Source of the DNA: JAUXFS01 sp050329575
GTDB taxonomy: Bacteria > Pseudomonadota > Alphaproteobacteria > Rhodospirillales > Defluviicoccaceae
Assembly (NCBI GenBank): GCA_050329575.1
Contig: JBHJOP010000006.1
Location: 1 to 64,000, forward strand
Direction: 5' to 3'
Length of the DNA stretch: 64,000 bases
Positions 42,175-51,212 of the stretch are shown piece by piece; the first letter of the stretch is position 1, and each line of letters starts with the position of its first letter. A program made the position numbers and the translations under genes. The notes under the pieces were generated by a model, which worked only from the letters and a program-made list of their open reading frames with translations, was not told the DNA's origin and ran no database searches.

Positions 42175-43350
42175 ATGACCGACATCGTCATCGCCGGCGG
42201 CGCCCGGACGCCCATCGGAACGTTCAACGGCAAGCTGTCGAACCTGCCGCCGACCGAGCTCGCGGTCATCGCCGTCAAGGAAGCACTCAAGCGGGCCAAG
42301 ACCGAGGCCGGCGAGGTCCAGGAGGTGATCATGGGCATCGTGCTGAGCGGCAACACCGGCGCCGGCCCGGCGCGCCAGGTCTGCATCAACGCCGGCATCT
42401 CCCAAGACAGCACCGCTTATGCCATCAACCAGCTCTGCGCCTCGGGCATGCGGGCGATCGCCGAGGGCTTCAAGTCGGTCAAACTCGGCGACAGCGAAGT
42501 GGTAGTCGCCGGCGGCATGGAGAGCATGAGCTGGGCGCCGCATATCGCCAACATGCGGGGCGGCTATAAGATGGGCCCGGTGAAGTTCGAGGACAGCATG
42601 CTGCGCGACGGGCTGATCGATCCGTTCGGCCAGTACCACATGGGCAACACTGCCGAGAACGTCGCCAAGAAGTGGCAGATCACCCGCGCCGATCAGGATG
42701 CGTTCGCGGTCAAGTCGCAGAACAAGTGCGAAGCCGCGCAGAAATCCGGGCGCTTCAACGACGAGATCATCCCCGTCGTCATCAAGGGCCGCAAGGGTGA
42801 TGTCGTCGTCGACACCGACGAGCACCCGACCCACGGCACGACGATGGAGTCGGTCGGCAAGCTGCGTCCGGCCTTCGACAAGGACGGCACGGTGACCGCC
42901 GCCAACGCCTCCGGCATCAACGACGGCGCCGCGGCGGTGATCCTGATGAGCGCCCAGAACGCCGCCAAGCGCGGCATCCAGCCGCTCGGGCGGATCGTGT
43001 CGTGGGCGACCGCCGGCGTCGATCCGGCGATCATGGGCACCGGCCCGATCCCGGCCAGCCGCAAGGCCCTCGAGCGCGCCGGCTGGACCATCGACGATCT
43101 CGACCTGATCGAGGCCAACGAGGCCTTCGCCGCCCAGGCGATCGCCGTCAACCGCGAGATGGGCTGGGATCTCGTCAACGTCAACGTCAACGGCGGCGCC
43201 ATCGCGCTCGGCCATCCGATCGGGGCGTCGGGCTGCCGGGTCATCATCACCCTGCTCCACGAGATGATCAAACGCAACGCCAAGAAGGGGCTGGCGACGG
43301 CGTGTGTCGGCGGTGGCATGGGCATCGCGATGTGCGTCGAACGCGACTAG
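42175..43350 (+). CDS. phaA: Acetyl-CoA C-acetyltransferase
   Basis: This 391-residue biosynthetic-type thiolase condenses two acetyl-CoA to acetoacetyl-CoA, the first step of polyhydroxybutyrate synthesis. The nucleophile is Cys88 (INQLCASGMRA). Further motifs are NEAFAAQAIAVNREMGWD, GGAIALGHPIGASGCR and the terminal cysteine in TACVGGGMGIAM. It has a good GAGAGGAG site and is followed by a strong terminator. Assignment as phaA rather than atoB rests on the nearby phaR and dehydrogenase, so it is context-based. Confidence 0.93.
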   Translation: MTDIVIAGGARTPIGTFNGKLSNLPPTELAVIAVKEALKRAKTEAGEVQEVIMGIVLSGNTGAGPARQVCINAGISQDSTAYAINQLCASGMRAIAEGFKSVKLGDSEVVVAGGMESMSWAPHIANMRGGYKMGPVKFEDSMLRDGLIDPFGQYHMGNTAENVAKKWQITRADQDAFAVKSQNKCEAAQKSGRFNDEIIPVVIKGRKGDVVVDTDEHPTHGTTMESVGKLRPAFDKDGTVTAANASGINDGAAAVILMSAQNAAKRGIQPLGRIVSWATAGVDPAIMGTGPIPASRKALERAGWTIDDLDLIEANEAFAAQAIAVNREMGWDLVNVNVNGGAIALGHPIGASGCRVIITLLHEMIKRNAKKGLATACVGGGMGIAMCVERD

Positions 43351-43374
43351 CGCCGCGGCGCGGAAACGACGATG

Positions 43375-43407
43375 ACGGGCCGCCGCGGGGCGGCCCGTTT
43401 CGTTTTT
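43375..43407 (+). terminator. Intrinsic terminator after phaA
   Basis: ACGGGCCGCC (43375-43384) pairs perfectly with GGCGGCCCGT (43389-43398) around a GCGG loop, followed by TTCGTTTTT. It lies 25 bases after the phaA stop and separates phaA from the dehydrogenase gene, which must have its own promoter between 43408 and 43560. Confidence 0.85.
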
Positions 43408-43569
43408 GCGCCTGCGAGAACGCGCTTTATCTCGGCGGCGAAAGCGATTAAACCTGAAAAGTCTATTGGATTAGCGCTGGACACCCTGAATCAACAATCG
43501 GGGCCGGGCGTACGCGGTGGCGAATCGCCGGCCGCCGGGACGGCCGCCCCACATTGGGGGATTTCTGAC

Positions 43570-44466
43570 ATGGCTATCAACACGGTTGGCATCATCGGCT
43601 GCGGAACCATGGGGCTGGGGATGGCGCACGTGTGCGCCCAAGCCGGCTGCGAGGTCATCGCCGTCAAGGCGACCCCGGGGCCGACCGACAAGGCCCAGGC
43701 GAGCCTCGACAAGAGCCTGGCGCGGATCGTCGAACGCGGCAAGATGGATGCCGCCGAGAAGGACGCGGTCATGGGCCGGATCACCTTCACCGACAAGGAG
43801 CCGGCGGTCGCCGATTGCGACCTGATGATCGAGTCGGTCATCGAGGATCTGGCGACCAAGAAGGAGCTGTTCAAGCGCCTCGAGGCGATCTGCCGCGAGG
43901 ACGCGCTGCTGACCAGCAACACCTCGACGCTGTCGGTGACGGCGATGATGGCGGTCTGCAAGAGGCGCGACCGGGTCGCCGGGCTGCACTTCTTCAATCC
44001 GGCACCGGTGATGAAACTGGTGGAGATCATCCACGCGTTCGAAACGTCCGACAAGACCGTGCAGAAGCTCGAAAGGTTCTGCAAGAAGATCGGCAAGGAC
44101 CCGGTGATCGTCCAGGATACCACCGGCTTCATCGTCAACCGGCTGCTGACCCCGTACATGCTGAACGCCATCCGGATGCTGGAACGGGGCACCGGCACCA
44201 TCGAAAGCATTGACCACGCGATGATGTCCGGCGCCGGCCATCCGATGGGGCCGTTCCAACTCGCCGACTACATCGGCCTCGACGTTGTCGAGGCGATGTC
44301 GATGAACATCTTTCAGGATGTCCGCCACGAGCATCATGCGCCGCCGCACACCCTCACCCGCCTCGTTCAGCTCGGCTATCTCGGCCGCAAGACGGGCAAG
44401 GGCTTCTACGACTATTCGAAGAAACCGCCGGTGCAGAATCCGCAGCTGTCGCGGCCGGTCATCTAG
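43570..44466 (+). CDS. 3-hydroxybutyryl-CoA dehydrogenase
   Basis: This 298-residue NAD(P)-dependent enzyme interconverts acetoacetyl-CoA and (S)-3-hydroxybutyryl-CoA. The Rossmann motif is GIIGCGTMGLGMA, the catalytic region is HFFNPAPVMKLVEII, and the C-terminal domain has TTGFIVNRLLTPYMLNAI and GHPMGPFQLADYIGLD. Length is normal for Hbd/FadB2. The ATG has GGGGGA upstream. The family makes the (S)-isomer, so it fits beta-oxidation or fermentation-type chemistry rather than the PhaB step directly. Confidence 0.95.
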   Translation: MAINTVGIIGCGTMGLGMAHVCAQAGCEVIAVKATPGPTDKAQASLDKSLARIVERGKMDAAEKDAVMGRITFTDKEPAVADCDLMIESVIEDLATKKELFKRLEAICREDALLTSNTSTLSVTAMMAVCKRRDRVAGLHFFNPAPVMKLVEIIHAFETSDKTVQKLERFCKKIGKDPVIVQDTTGFIVNRLLTPYMLNAIRMLERGTGTIESIDHAMMSGAGHPMGPFQLADYIGLDVVEAMSMNIFQDVRHEHHAPPHTLTRLVQLGYLGRKTGKGFYDYSKKPPVQNPQLSRPVI

Positions 44467-44807
44467 CCGCGGGGCCGCGGCGTCCCGTTTCGCCGACCGG
44501 CGAACGCCTCCCGGTCCGATCGCGCCGGCTCGGGAGGCCCCCTCCAGGTCCCGGGACGACGCGCCCGCAACCGTCCGATCGCGGGAGGTTGCCCCCGTCG
44601 ACGTCCGGTGCTAGTGATGGCGCCGCGGTGGCGGGGCGCTCCCGGCACCGGTGCCGCCGGCAAATGCGGAGCGGCGGCAGGATCGTGCCGGCCCCTCGTC
44701 GGTATCGTCCATGCTGCGCTGCGGCATATAGACACCGTTAAGTTTTGTCTGCTATTGGATCCCGACCCGCAGCATCCCCCCGCACCCATCAGACATCCGG
44801 ATCGGCA
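44467..44807. other. Intergenic region before cysD
   Basis: About 340 bases without a gene. A GC-rich small inverted repeat (CCGCGGGGCCGCGG) lies right after the dehydrogenase stop. Near 44729-44758 a more AT-rich patch contains TAGACA and TATTGG 18 bases apart, a weak promoter candidate for cysD. No riboswitch or small gene is recognisable. Confidence 0.4.
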
Positions 44808-45602
44808 ATGGATCATCTCGACGCTCTCGAAAGCAAAACCATCTACATCTTCCGGGAGGCCTTCAACCGCATCGACAAGCTCGCCATGCTGTGGTCCCTC
44901 GGCAAGGACTCCAACGCCATGCTGTGGATGGCCCGCAAGGCGTTCTTCGGCTTCGTCCCGTTCCCGCTGGTCCACATCGACACCGAGAAGAAGTTCCCCG
45001 AGATGTACGCGTTCCGGGAACGCTATACCAAGGAGTGGAACCTGGATCTGCGGGTCGGCTATTGCCCGCCGGTCGAGGAGATGGACCCGACGCTGCCCCC
45101 GGCGGCCCGCTCGGCGGCACGCAAGACCGCCGGACTGAACGCGATGCTGGCGAAGGAGGGATTCACCGGGATCGTCGCCGGGATCCGCCGCGACGAGGAG
45201 GGGACGCGGGCCAAGGAACGGGTGTTCAGCCCCCGCGGCACCCACAACAAGTGGGACTTCCGCGACCAGCCGCCGGAGTTCTGGGACCAGTTCAAGACCG
45301 ATTTCCCGCCGGGCACGCATGTCCGCGTCCATCCCATCCTGCACTGGACCGAGATCGACATCTGGCGTTACACCCGGCGGGAGGGAATTCCGCTGGTCGA
45401 TCTCTATTTCGCCCGCAACGGCAAGCGCTACCGCTCCCTCGGCGACAAGGACATCACCTTCCCCGTCGACAGCACCGCCACCACCATCGACGAGGTGATC
45501 GCCGAGCTGCAGGAAACCAAGGTCGCAGAGCGGTCCGGGCGGGCCATGGACCACGAGAGCGAAGACGCATTCGAGCGCCTGCGGGCCGAAGGATACATGT
45601 GA
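44808..45602 (+). CDS. cysD: Sulfate adenylyltransferase subunit 2
   Basis: This 264-residue subunit makes adenosine 5'-phosphosulfate from sulfate and ATP, together with CysN. The PP-loop is WSLGKDSNAM (about 29-38); VHIDTEKKFPEMY and the late KRYRSLGDKDITFPVDS are typical. It is slightly shorter than the E. coli enzyme, as in many alphaproteobacteria. The ATG at 44808 has no strong ribosome-binding site. cysNC follows after 14 bases made of a short tandem duplication. Confidence 0.96.
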   Translation: MDHLDALESKTIYIFREAFNRIDKLAMLWSLGKDSNAMLWMARKAFFGFVPFPLVHIDTEKKFPEMYAFRERYTKEWNLDLRVGYCPPVEEMDPTLPPAARSAARKTAGLNAMLAKEGFTGIVAGIRRDEEGTRAKERVFSPRGTHNKWDFRDQPPEFWDQFKTDFPPGTHVRVHPILHWTEIDIWRYTRREGIPLVDLYFARNGKRYRSLGDKDITFPVDSTATTIDEVIAELQETKVAERSGRAMDHESEDAFERLRAEGYM

Positions 45603-45617
45603 ACGGATACATGTGAA
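45591..45617 (+). repeat. 14-base tandem duplication at the cysD-cysNC junction
   Basis: GGATACATGTGAA occurs at 45591-45603 and again at 45605-45617, one base apart. The first copy contains the last codons and stop of cysD; the second ends on the first base of the cysNC start codon. It duplicates the ATGTGA at the end of cysD. Confidence 0.9.
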
Positions 45618-47527
45618 TGGATAGCAGCGATATGAACGACTCCTTCGTCTCCGCCGTCCAGTCGAGCCTGCCGTTGAAGATCGTCATCGTCGGCCACGTC
45701 GACCACGGCAAGTCGACGCTGATCGGCCGCTTGTTCCACGACACCGGCTCGCTGCCCGACGGCAAGGCGGAGGCGATCCGGACGATGTGCGAACGGCGCG
45801 GCATGCCGTTCGAGTGGGCGTTCCTGATGGACGCGCTGAAAGCTGAGCGCGACCAGGGCGTCACCATCGACGTCTCCCACATCCACTTCCGCACCGCCCT
45901 GCGGGAGTACGTGCTGATCGACGCCCCCGGCCATCGCGAGTTCCTCAAGAACATGGTCACCGGCGCGGCGCAGGCCGACGCGGCGGTGCTGGTCGTCGAC
46001 GCCAAGGACGGAGTCCAGGAGCAGACCCGCCGCCACGCCTACCTGCTGCATCTGCTCGGCATCCAGCAGGTGGTGGTGGCGGTCAACAAGATGGACATGG
46101 TCGACTTCTCGGAGTCCCGTTTCCAGCAGGTGTCGACCGAGGTGCGGGACTACCTCGCCGACCTCGGCATCGACCTCCAGCATACGCTGCTGGTGCCGGT
46201 CTCCGCCCGCGACGGCGACAACATCGTCGCCCCGTCGACGCGGATGCCGTGGTACGAAGGCGTCACCCTGGCGGCGTCGCTGGACGACTTCCAGCCCCCC
46301 GTCCCCTCGCTGCAGCTGCCGCTGCGGTTCCCGATCCAGGACGTCTACAAGTTCGACGAACGGCGGATCTTCGCCGGCCGCATCGAGAGCGGCCATCTCA
46401 ACGTCGGTGACACGCTGCTGTTCTCGCCGTCGAACAAGACCGCCCGGGTGGCGTCGATCGAGACCTGGGGCGCGGAGCTGCCGGTGATGGCGGTGCGCGC
46501 CGGCCAGTCGGTCGGCGTCACCCTCGACGAGCAGCTGTTCGTCGAACGCGGCGAAATGGCGAGCCTGGTCTCGAACCCGCCGATGCTCTCCAACGTGTTC
46601 CGCGGCCGGCTGTTCTGGCTCGGGCGCAAACCGCTGGTGGTCGGCAACCGCTACAAGCTCAAGCTGTGTACCGCCGAGTTCCAGGTCGATGTCGAGAAGA
46701 TCGAACGGGTGATCGACGTCAAGGATCTCGGCACCAGCCCGTCCGAGCAGGTGGAACGCAACGCGGTCGCCGAGGTGGTGCTGCGCTCGCGCGGCCAGAT
46801 GGCCCTCGATCCGTTCGACGCCAACATGGTCACCGGCCGCTTCGTCCTCGTCGAGGATTTCGACATCGTCGGCGGCGGCCTGATCAGCATGGACGGCTAC
46901 GCCGACCAGCGGCCGGCCCAGACCGTGCGGTCGACCAACATCTTCAGGGTCGAGCACCGGGTGTCGGCCGAGGACCGCTGGCATGCCAACGGTCACAAGG
47001 GCGGCGTTCTGTGGATGACCGGACTGTCGGGAGCCGGCAAGTCGACGCTGGCGTTCTCGCTGGAGCAGTACCTGTTCCGCAAGGGCTACCAGGTCTACGT
47101 GCTCGACGGCGACAACATCCGCCACGGGCTGTGCGCCGATCTCGGCTTCTCGCCGGAAGATCGCGTCGAGAACATCCGCCGGGTGGGCAACGCGGCGGCG
47201 CTGTTCGCCCGCGCCGGGTTCCTGGTGATCACCGCGTTCATTTCGCCCTACCGCACCGACCGCGATCGGGTGCGCACGATGGCCCCCGAGATGTTCCACG
47301 AGATCCACATCCATGCCAACCTCGACGTCTGCGAACGCCGCGACCCGAAGGGGCTCTACCTCAAGGCGCGCAAGGGCGAGATCCCCGAGTTCACCGGCGT
47401 CTCCGCCCCCTACGAGGCGCCGCTGCGACCGCAACTGCGCATCGACACCGCCGCCCACAATCCGGAGGAGTGCCTGGCGATCCTCTCCGACTACGTGTCG
47501 AAGAACTTCGCCCTGACCAAACGATGA
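45617..47527 (+). CDS. cysNC: Bifunctional sulfate adenylyltransferase subunit 1/adenylylsulfate kinase
   Basis: This 636-residue fusion has the CysN GTPase at residues 20-440 (G1 GHVDHGKST, G3 DAPGH, G4 NKMD) and an APS kinase domain from about 455, with P-loop GLSGAGKST (about 468-476) and DGDNIRHGL. It activates sulfate to PAPS: CysN-GTP drives the CysD reaction and the kinase domain phosphorylates APS. The same NodQ-like fusion is common in alphaproteobacteria. The start is ATG 45617 or 45632; neither has a clear ribosome-binding site. PAPS may serve sulfation or assimilation. Confidence 0.96.
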   Translation: MDSSDMNDSFVSAVQSSLPLKIVIVGHVDHGKSTLIGRLFHDTGSLPDGKAEAIRTMCERRGMPFEWAFLMDALKAERDQGVTIDVSHIHFRTALREYVLIDAPGHREFLKNMVTGAAQADAAVLVVDAKDGVQEQTRRHAYLLHLLGIQQVVVAVNKMDMVDFSESRFQQVSTEVRDYLADLGIDLQHTLLVPVSARDGDNIVAPSTRMPWYEGVTLAASLDDFQPPVPSLQLPLRFPIQDVYKFDERRIFAGRIESGHLNVGDTLLFSPSNKTARVASIETWGAELPVMAVRAGQSVGVTLDEQLFVERGEMASLVSNPPMLSNVFRGRLFWLGRKPLVVGNRYKLKLCTAEFQVDVEKIERVIDVKDLGTSPSEQVERNAVAEVVLRSRGQMALDPFDANMVTGRFVLVEDFDIVGGGLISMDGYADQRPAQTVRSTNIFRVEHRVSAEDRWHANGHKGGVLWMTGLSGAGKSTLAFSLEQYLFRKGYQVYVLDGDNIRHGLCADLGFSPEDRVENIRRVGNAAALFARAGFLVITAFISPYRTDRDRVRTMAPEMFHEIHIHANLDVCERRDPKGLYLKARKGEIPEFTGVSAPYEAPLRPQLRIDTAAHNPEECLAILSDYVSKNFALTKR

Positions 47528-47537
47528 CGGCCGGGCG

Positions 47538-48989
47538 ATGGAGGGCACCGTCCATCCGGTGATTCTGTCGGGAGGGGTCGGGACCCGCCTGTGGCCGATG
47601 TCGCGGGTGTTGCAGCCGAAGCAGCTGCTGCCGCTGACCACCGACCGCAGCATGCTCCAGGAGACGGTCGCTCGGGTCGCCGGCCCCGGATACGCCGCCC
47701 CGACGATCGTCTGCAACCGAGAACACCGGTTCGTCATCGCCGAACAGATGCGCGAACTGGGGGTGACGCCGGCGGCGATCATCCTCGAACCGGTGGGCCG
47801 CAACACCGCACCGGCGGTGACCGTCGCCGCGCTGCGACTGGCGGCCGTCGATCCGGAGGCGATCATGCTGGTGCTGCCGTCCGACCACGTCGTCGGCGAT
47901 GCCGGCCGTTTCGACCGGGCGATCGCGACGGCGGTGATGGCCGCCCGCCGCGACGCCCTGATCACCTTCGGCATCCCGCCGACCGGCCCCGAGACCGGAT
48001 ACGGCTACATCGAGCGCGGCGCGCCGTGGGACGACCTTCCCGGGGTCTATCGGATCGAGCGCTTCGTCGAGAAGCCCGATGCGGCGGTGGCGGCGGCGTT
48101 CGCGGCCGACCGGCGCTACGCCTGGAACAGCGGGATGTTCGTCTTCGCCGTCGCCAGTTTTCTCGACGAGGTGACCCGGTTGAAGCCGGACCTCGTCGCG
48201 GGGTGCCGGCAGGCCCTGGGGCAGGCGGTCACCGATCTCGATTTCCTGCGCCTCGACGACGAGGCGTTCGCCGCCATCGAGTCGATCTCCGTCGACTATG
48301 CGGTGATGGAAGGTACCGCGAAAGGTGCCGTACTGCCGGCAGACATCGGCTGGAGTGACGTCGGTTCGTGGTCGATGCTGTGGGAGATCGGCGACCACGA
48401 CCCCGACGGCAACGTGGTGGTGGGCGATGTGATGACGCTGGACGTCCGCAACTCCTACCTCCGCAGCGACGGCCGCCTGGTCGCCGCCATCGGGGTCGAA
48501 AACCTGGTCGTCGTCGCCACCGACGATACCGTTCTCATCGTTCCCCGCGAACGGTCCCAGGACGTCAAGCGGATCGTCGCGGAGATCGAAGCGAACGGGC
48601 GCACGGAGCACTACGTCCACACCCGGGTCTTCCGCCCGTGGGGATGGTTCCGTTCGATCCACGACGGCCCCCGCTTCCAGGTCAAGGAGATCGTCGTCCA
48701 GCCCGGCCATCGGCTGAGCCGGCAGATCCACTATCACCGGGCCGAACACTGGGTGGTGGTGAGCGGGACCGCCCGCGTCTCGCGGGAGGACGACACTTTC
48801 CTGCTCACCGAGGACCAGTCGACCTACATCCCCCACAACGTCAGGCATTCGCTCGAGAATCCGGGCAAGATCCCGCTCCGGATGATCGAGGTTCAATCGG
48901 GCAGCTACCTCGGCGAGGACGACGTCGTCCGCCTCGAGGACCCCTACGGCCGCGCCGCCGTCGAGCCGTCCCGCCCCCGGCGGCGATAG
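47538..48989 (+). CDS. Mannose-1-phosphate guanylyltransferase/mannose-6-phosphate isomerase
   Basis: This 483-residue bifunctional enzyme makes GDP-mannose for polysaccharides. The nucleotidyltransferase motif is LSGGVGTRLWPMSR (about 10-23), with QPKQLLPL and the EPVGRNTAPA segment. A central left-handed helix precedes a C-terminal cupin isomerase domain with HYHRAEHWVVVSGTARV and YIPHNVRHSLEN. It begins ten bases after cysNC and may be co-transcribed, which would pair GDP-mannose and PAPS supply for a sulfated polysaccharide; that link is inference. manC, cpsB or algA would be usual symbols. Confidence 0.95.
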   Translation: MEGTVHPVILSGGVGTRLWPMSRVLQPKQLLPLTTDRSMLQETVARVAGPGYAAPTIVCNREHRFVIAEQMRELGVTPAAIILEPVGRNTAPAVTVAALRLAAVDPEAIMLVLPSDHVVGDAGRFDRAIATAVMAARRDALITFGIPPTGPETGYGYIERGAPWDDLPGVYRIERFVEKPDAAVAAAFAADRRYAWNSGMFVFAVASFLDEVTRLKPDLVAGCRQALGQAVTDLDFLRLDDEAFAAIESISVDYAVMEGTAKGAVLPADIGWSDVGSWSMLWEIGDHDPDGNVVVGDVMTLDVRNSYLRSDGRLVAAIGVENLVVVATDDTVLIVPRERSQDVKRIVAEIEANGRTEHYVHTRVFRPWGWFRSIHDGPRFQVKEIVVQPGHRLSRQIHYHRAEHWVVVSGTARVSREDDTFLLTEDQSTYIPHNVRHSLENPGKIPLRMIEVQSGSYLGEDDVVRLEDPYGRAAVEPSRPRRR

Positions 48990-49014
48990 CGCCGCACCGC
49001 CGGCGGCCTCCCGG

Positions 49015-49614
49015 TCAGGCGGGAACCGTCTCCCGCATCGACCGGCGGCCGGCGAACCCCTCGAACCATTGCGCCAGCGCCGCCCGGCCGTCGCGCCAGC
49101 GATCGCCGGGAAAGCGGAAGTCCAGCCAGCCGAGCGCGCAACCGATGGCGACGTGACCGATGGTGATCGCGCCGTCGAGGGCGCGCGCTTCCTCCTCCAG
49201 CGCATCGAGCCCGCGCCCGACGACCGCCGTCTGCCTCGCCGCCCAGGACGCCGAGCGTTCGCCTTCCGGGCGCAACTCCTCGAGGCGCCTTGCGACGCCC
49301 GCATCCAGCACCCCGTCCGCCAGCGCCTGGCGGCGGAGCGCCGTCCATCGCGGCCCCCCCGCCGACGGGAACAGCGTCAAGCCGTCGTGCAGCGTGTCGA
49401 GATACTCACAGATCACCGGTGAGTCGTAGAGCGCCTCGCCACCGTCGGTGATCAGGGTCGGCACCTTGCCGAGCGGGTTGTCGGCGGTGATCCCGGTGGA
49501 AGGGCTCCACACGTCGGTGGGAATCCGCTCGATATGCCTGTCCAAACCGGTCTCGATGGCCAGCACCGTGACCTTGCGGACGAACGGCGACGTGGGCGAG
49601 TAGTACAGCTTCAT
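49015..49614 (-). CDS. Glutathione S-transferase
   Basis: This 199-residue protein has the thioredoxin-like GST N-domain: KLYYSPTSPFVRKVTVLAIE at the start, with Ser as the likely glutathione-activating residue, then NPLGKVPTLITDGGEALYDSPVICEYLD, which includes the cis-Pro and the glutathione-binding motif. A helical C-domain follows. I chose ATG 49614 with GAGGGGGG before it; longer starts at 49668 and 49635 add non-family residues. It is ten bases downstream of gloB, which also handles glutathione adducts. Confidence 0.93.
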   Translation of the reverse strand: MKLYYSPTSPFVRKVTVLAIETGLDRHIERIPTDVWSPSTGITADNPLGKVPTLITDGGEALYDSPVICEYLDTLHDGLTLFPSAGGPRWTALRRQALADGVLDAGVARRLEELRPEGERSASWAARQTAVVGRGLDALEEEARALDGAITIGHVAIGCALGWLDFRFPGDRWRDGRAALAQWFEGFAGRRSMRETVPA

Positions 49615-49624
49615 GGCACCCCCC

Positions 49625-50395
49625 TCAGAAGGCATCCTTTCGCCGACGGATCTCGGCGAACACGGCAACGTCGTCGCGCCCGACGAGCCCGGCTCCCCGT
49701 TTCAGGTCCTCGGCGTCGGCCCGCAGGAAAGGGTTTGTCGCCCGCTCTTCAGCCATCGTCGAGGGTACGGTCGGCCGGCCGGCGGCGCGCAGGGCGCGGA
49801 CCTTCGCGGCCCTTGCGGACAGCGCGTCGTTGTCCGGCTCGACCGTGAGCGCGAACGCGGCGTTGTTCTGGGTGTACTCGTGGGCGCAGTAGACGAGGGT
49901 GTCGTCGGGAAGGGCACGCAGCTTCTCCAAACTGGACCACATCTGGGCCGCCGTGCCCTCGAACAGACGGCCGCAGCCGAGCGCGAACAGGGTATCGCCG
50001 CAGAACAGCGTCCGCGCCTCCTCGAACCAATAGGCGATATGGCCGACAGTGTGTCCGGAGATCTCGAGGACGGTGGCCTTGCTGCGGCCGACAGCGACCT
50101 CGTCGCCCTCGCCGATGCCGACGTCGAGACCGGGAATCCGGTGGGCGTCGGCGCGGTTGCCGACGATCGTGCACCCGGTCGCCGACTTGAGGTCCAGGTT
50201 GCCGCCGATATGATCGTGGTGGTGGTGGGTGTTGAGGATCATCGTCAGCGACCAGCCGAGTCGATCGAGGGCCGCCAGCACGGGCCCGGCGACCGCCGGA
50301 TCGACGGCGGCACAGGCACCGGTATCCGCGTCGCGGGCGAGATAGACGTAGTTGTCGACCAGAACCGGGATCTGATGGACTTCGAGCCTAGGCAT
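49625..50395 (-). CDS. gloB: Hydroxyacylglutathione hydrolase (glyoxalase II)
   Basis: This 256-residue metallo-beta-lactamase-fold enzyme hydrolyses S-lactoylglutathione in methylglyoxal detoxification. The metal site is NTHHHHDHIGG (about 55-65), with later ISGHTVGHIAYWF, FCGDTLFALGCGRLFEGT and YCAHEYTQNN. The C-terminal glutathione-binding part is intact. ATG 50395 gives the normal start LEVHQIPVLVDNYVYL. It lies upstream of the GST gene and is divergent from the methyltransferase gene. Confidence 0.95.
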   Translation of the reverse strand: MPRLEVHQIPVLVDNYVYLARDADTGACAAVDPAVAGPVLAALDRLGWSLTMILNTHHHHDHIGGNLDLKSATGCTIVGNRADAHRIPGLDVGIGEGDEVAVGRSKATVLEISGHTVGHIAYWFEEARTLFCGDTLFALGCGRLFEGTAAQMWSSLEKLRALPDDTLVYCAHEYTQNNAAFALTVEPDNDALSARAAKVRALRAAGRPTVPSTMAEERATNPFLRADAEDLKRGAGLVGRDDVAVFAEIRRRKDAF

Positions 50396-50464
50396 GAGCC
50401 GATCCGCCAATCGTGAGCGATAAACTACCACCTGCGCGGCCGCGTGCGCTACAGTCGAGGTGAG

Positions 50465-51178
50465 ATGTGGAATGACGCCGTTGGTTTGAGAGACTTCTAC
50501 GCCTCCCCGCTCGGCCGCGTCGCCAAACGGATGATCGGCGAGCGGATTCGTGCCCTGTGGCCGGACGTGCGCGGCCTCAACGTGCTGGGCCTCGGTTACG
50601 CGACGCCCTTTCTCGGCACCTTCCGCGCCGAGGCGCAGCGGGTGGTGGCGCTGATGCCGGCCGGACAGGGGGGGTTGAACTGGCCGGCGGAGGGCGGAGG
50701 CCTGACGGCGCTGGCCGACGAGACGCTGTTGCCGTTTCCGGATCGGTTCATGGATCGGATCCTGTTGGTGCATGCGGTCGAGTCCGCCGACCGGGTGCGC
50801 CCGATGATGCGGGAGCTGTGGCGCATCCTCGCCGACGGCGGCCGGCTCCTGGTGGTGGTGTCCAACCGGCACGGGCTGTGGGCGCGCACGGAGCGAACGC
50901 CGTTCGGGCACGGCCGGCCCTACACCCCGGCCCAGCTCGCCGGGGGCCTGCGCGAGAGCCTGTTCACGCCCTACCAGTCGAGCACGGCGCTGTTCGTGCC
51001 GCCGATCCGCTCGCGCATGCTGCTGTCGTCCGCCACCGCCTGGGAGAACCTCGGCCAGCGCTGGTTTCCGACCTTCGCCGGCGTCATCCTCTTCGAGGCG
51101 ACCAAGCAGCTCTACGCCGGCCACGCCGTCTTCGCCGAAGCGAAGCGAGAGCGCTTCGCCGCCGTGGCGTCCCGCTGA
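50465..51178 (+). CDS. SAM-dependent methyltransferase family protein
   Basis: This 237-residue protein has a class I methyltransferase core: the first strand and loop NVLGLGYATPFLGTF, the second-strand region VVALMPAGQGGLNWP, and LLVVVSNRHGLWAR after a RELWRILADGGRLL helix (typical of the Methyltransf_11 fold). The loop is unusual, with GLGYATPF in place of the GxGxG consensus. The ATG at 50465 has GAGGTGAG just upstream; a GTG at 50444 is also possible. It is divergent from gloB, an arrangement I have seen in alphaproteobacteria. The substrate is unknown. Confidence 0.88.
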   Translation: MWNDAVGLRDFYASPLGRVAKRMIGERIRALWPDVRGLNVLGLGYATPFLGTFRAEAQRVVALMPAGQGGLNWPAEGGGLTALADETLLPFPDRFMDRILLVHAVESADRVRPMMRELWRILADGGRLLVVVSNRHGLWARTERTPFGHGRPYTPAQLAGGLRESLFTPYQSSTALFVPPIRSRMLLSSATAWENLGQRWFPTFAGVILFEATKQLYAGHAVFAEAKRERFAAVASR

Positions 51179-51212
51179 CCGGTCCGGGCGGCAGGGATGC
51201 CGAACCGGCCGA

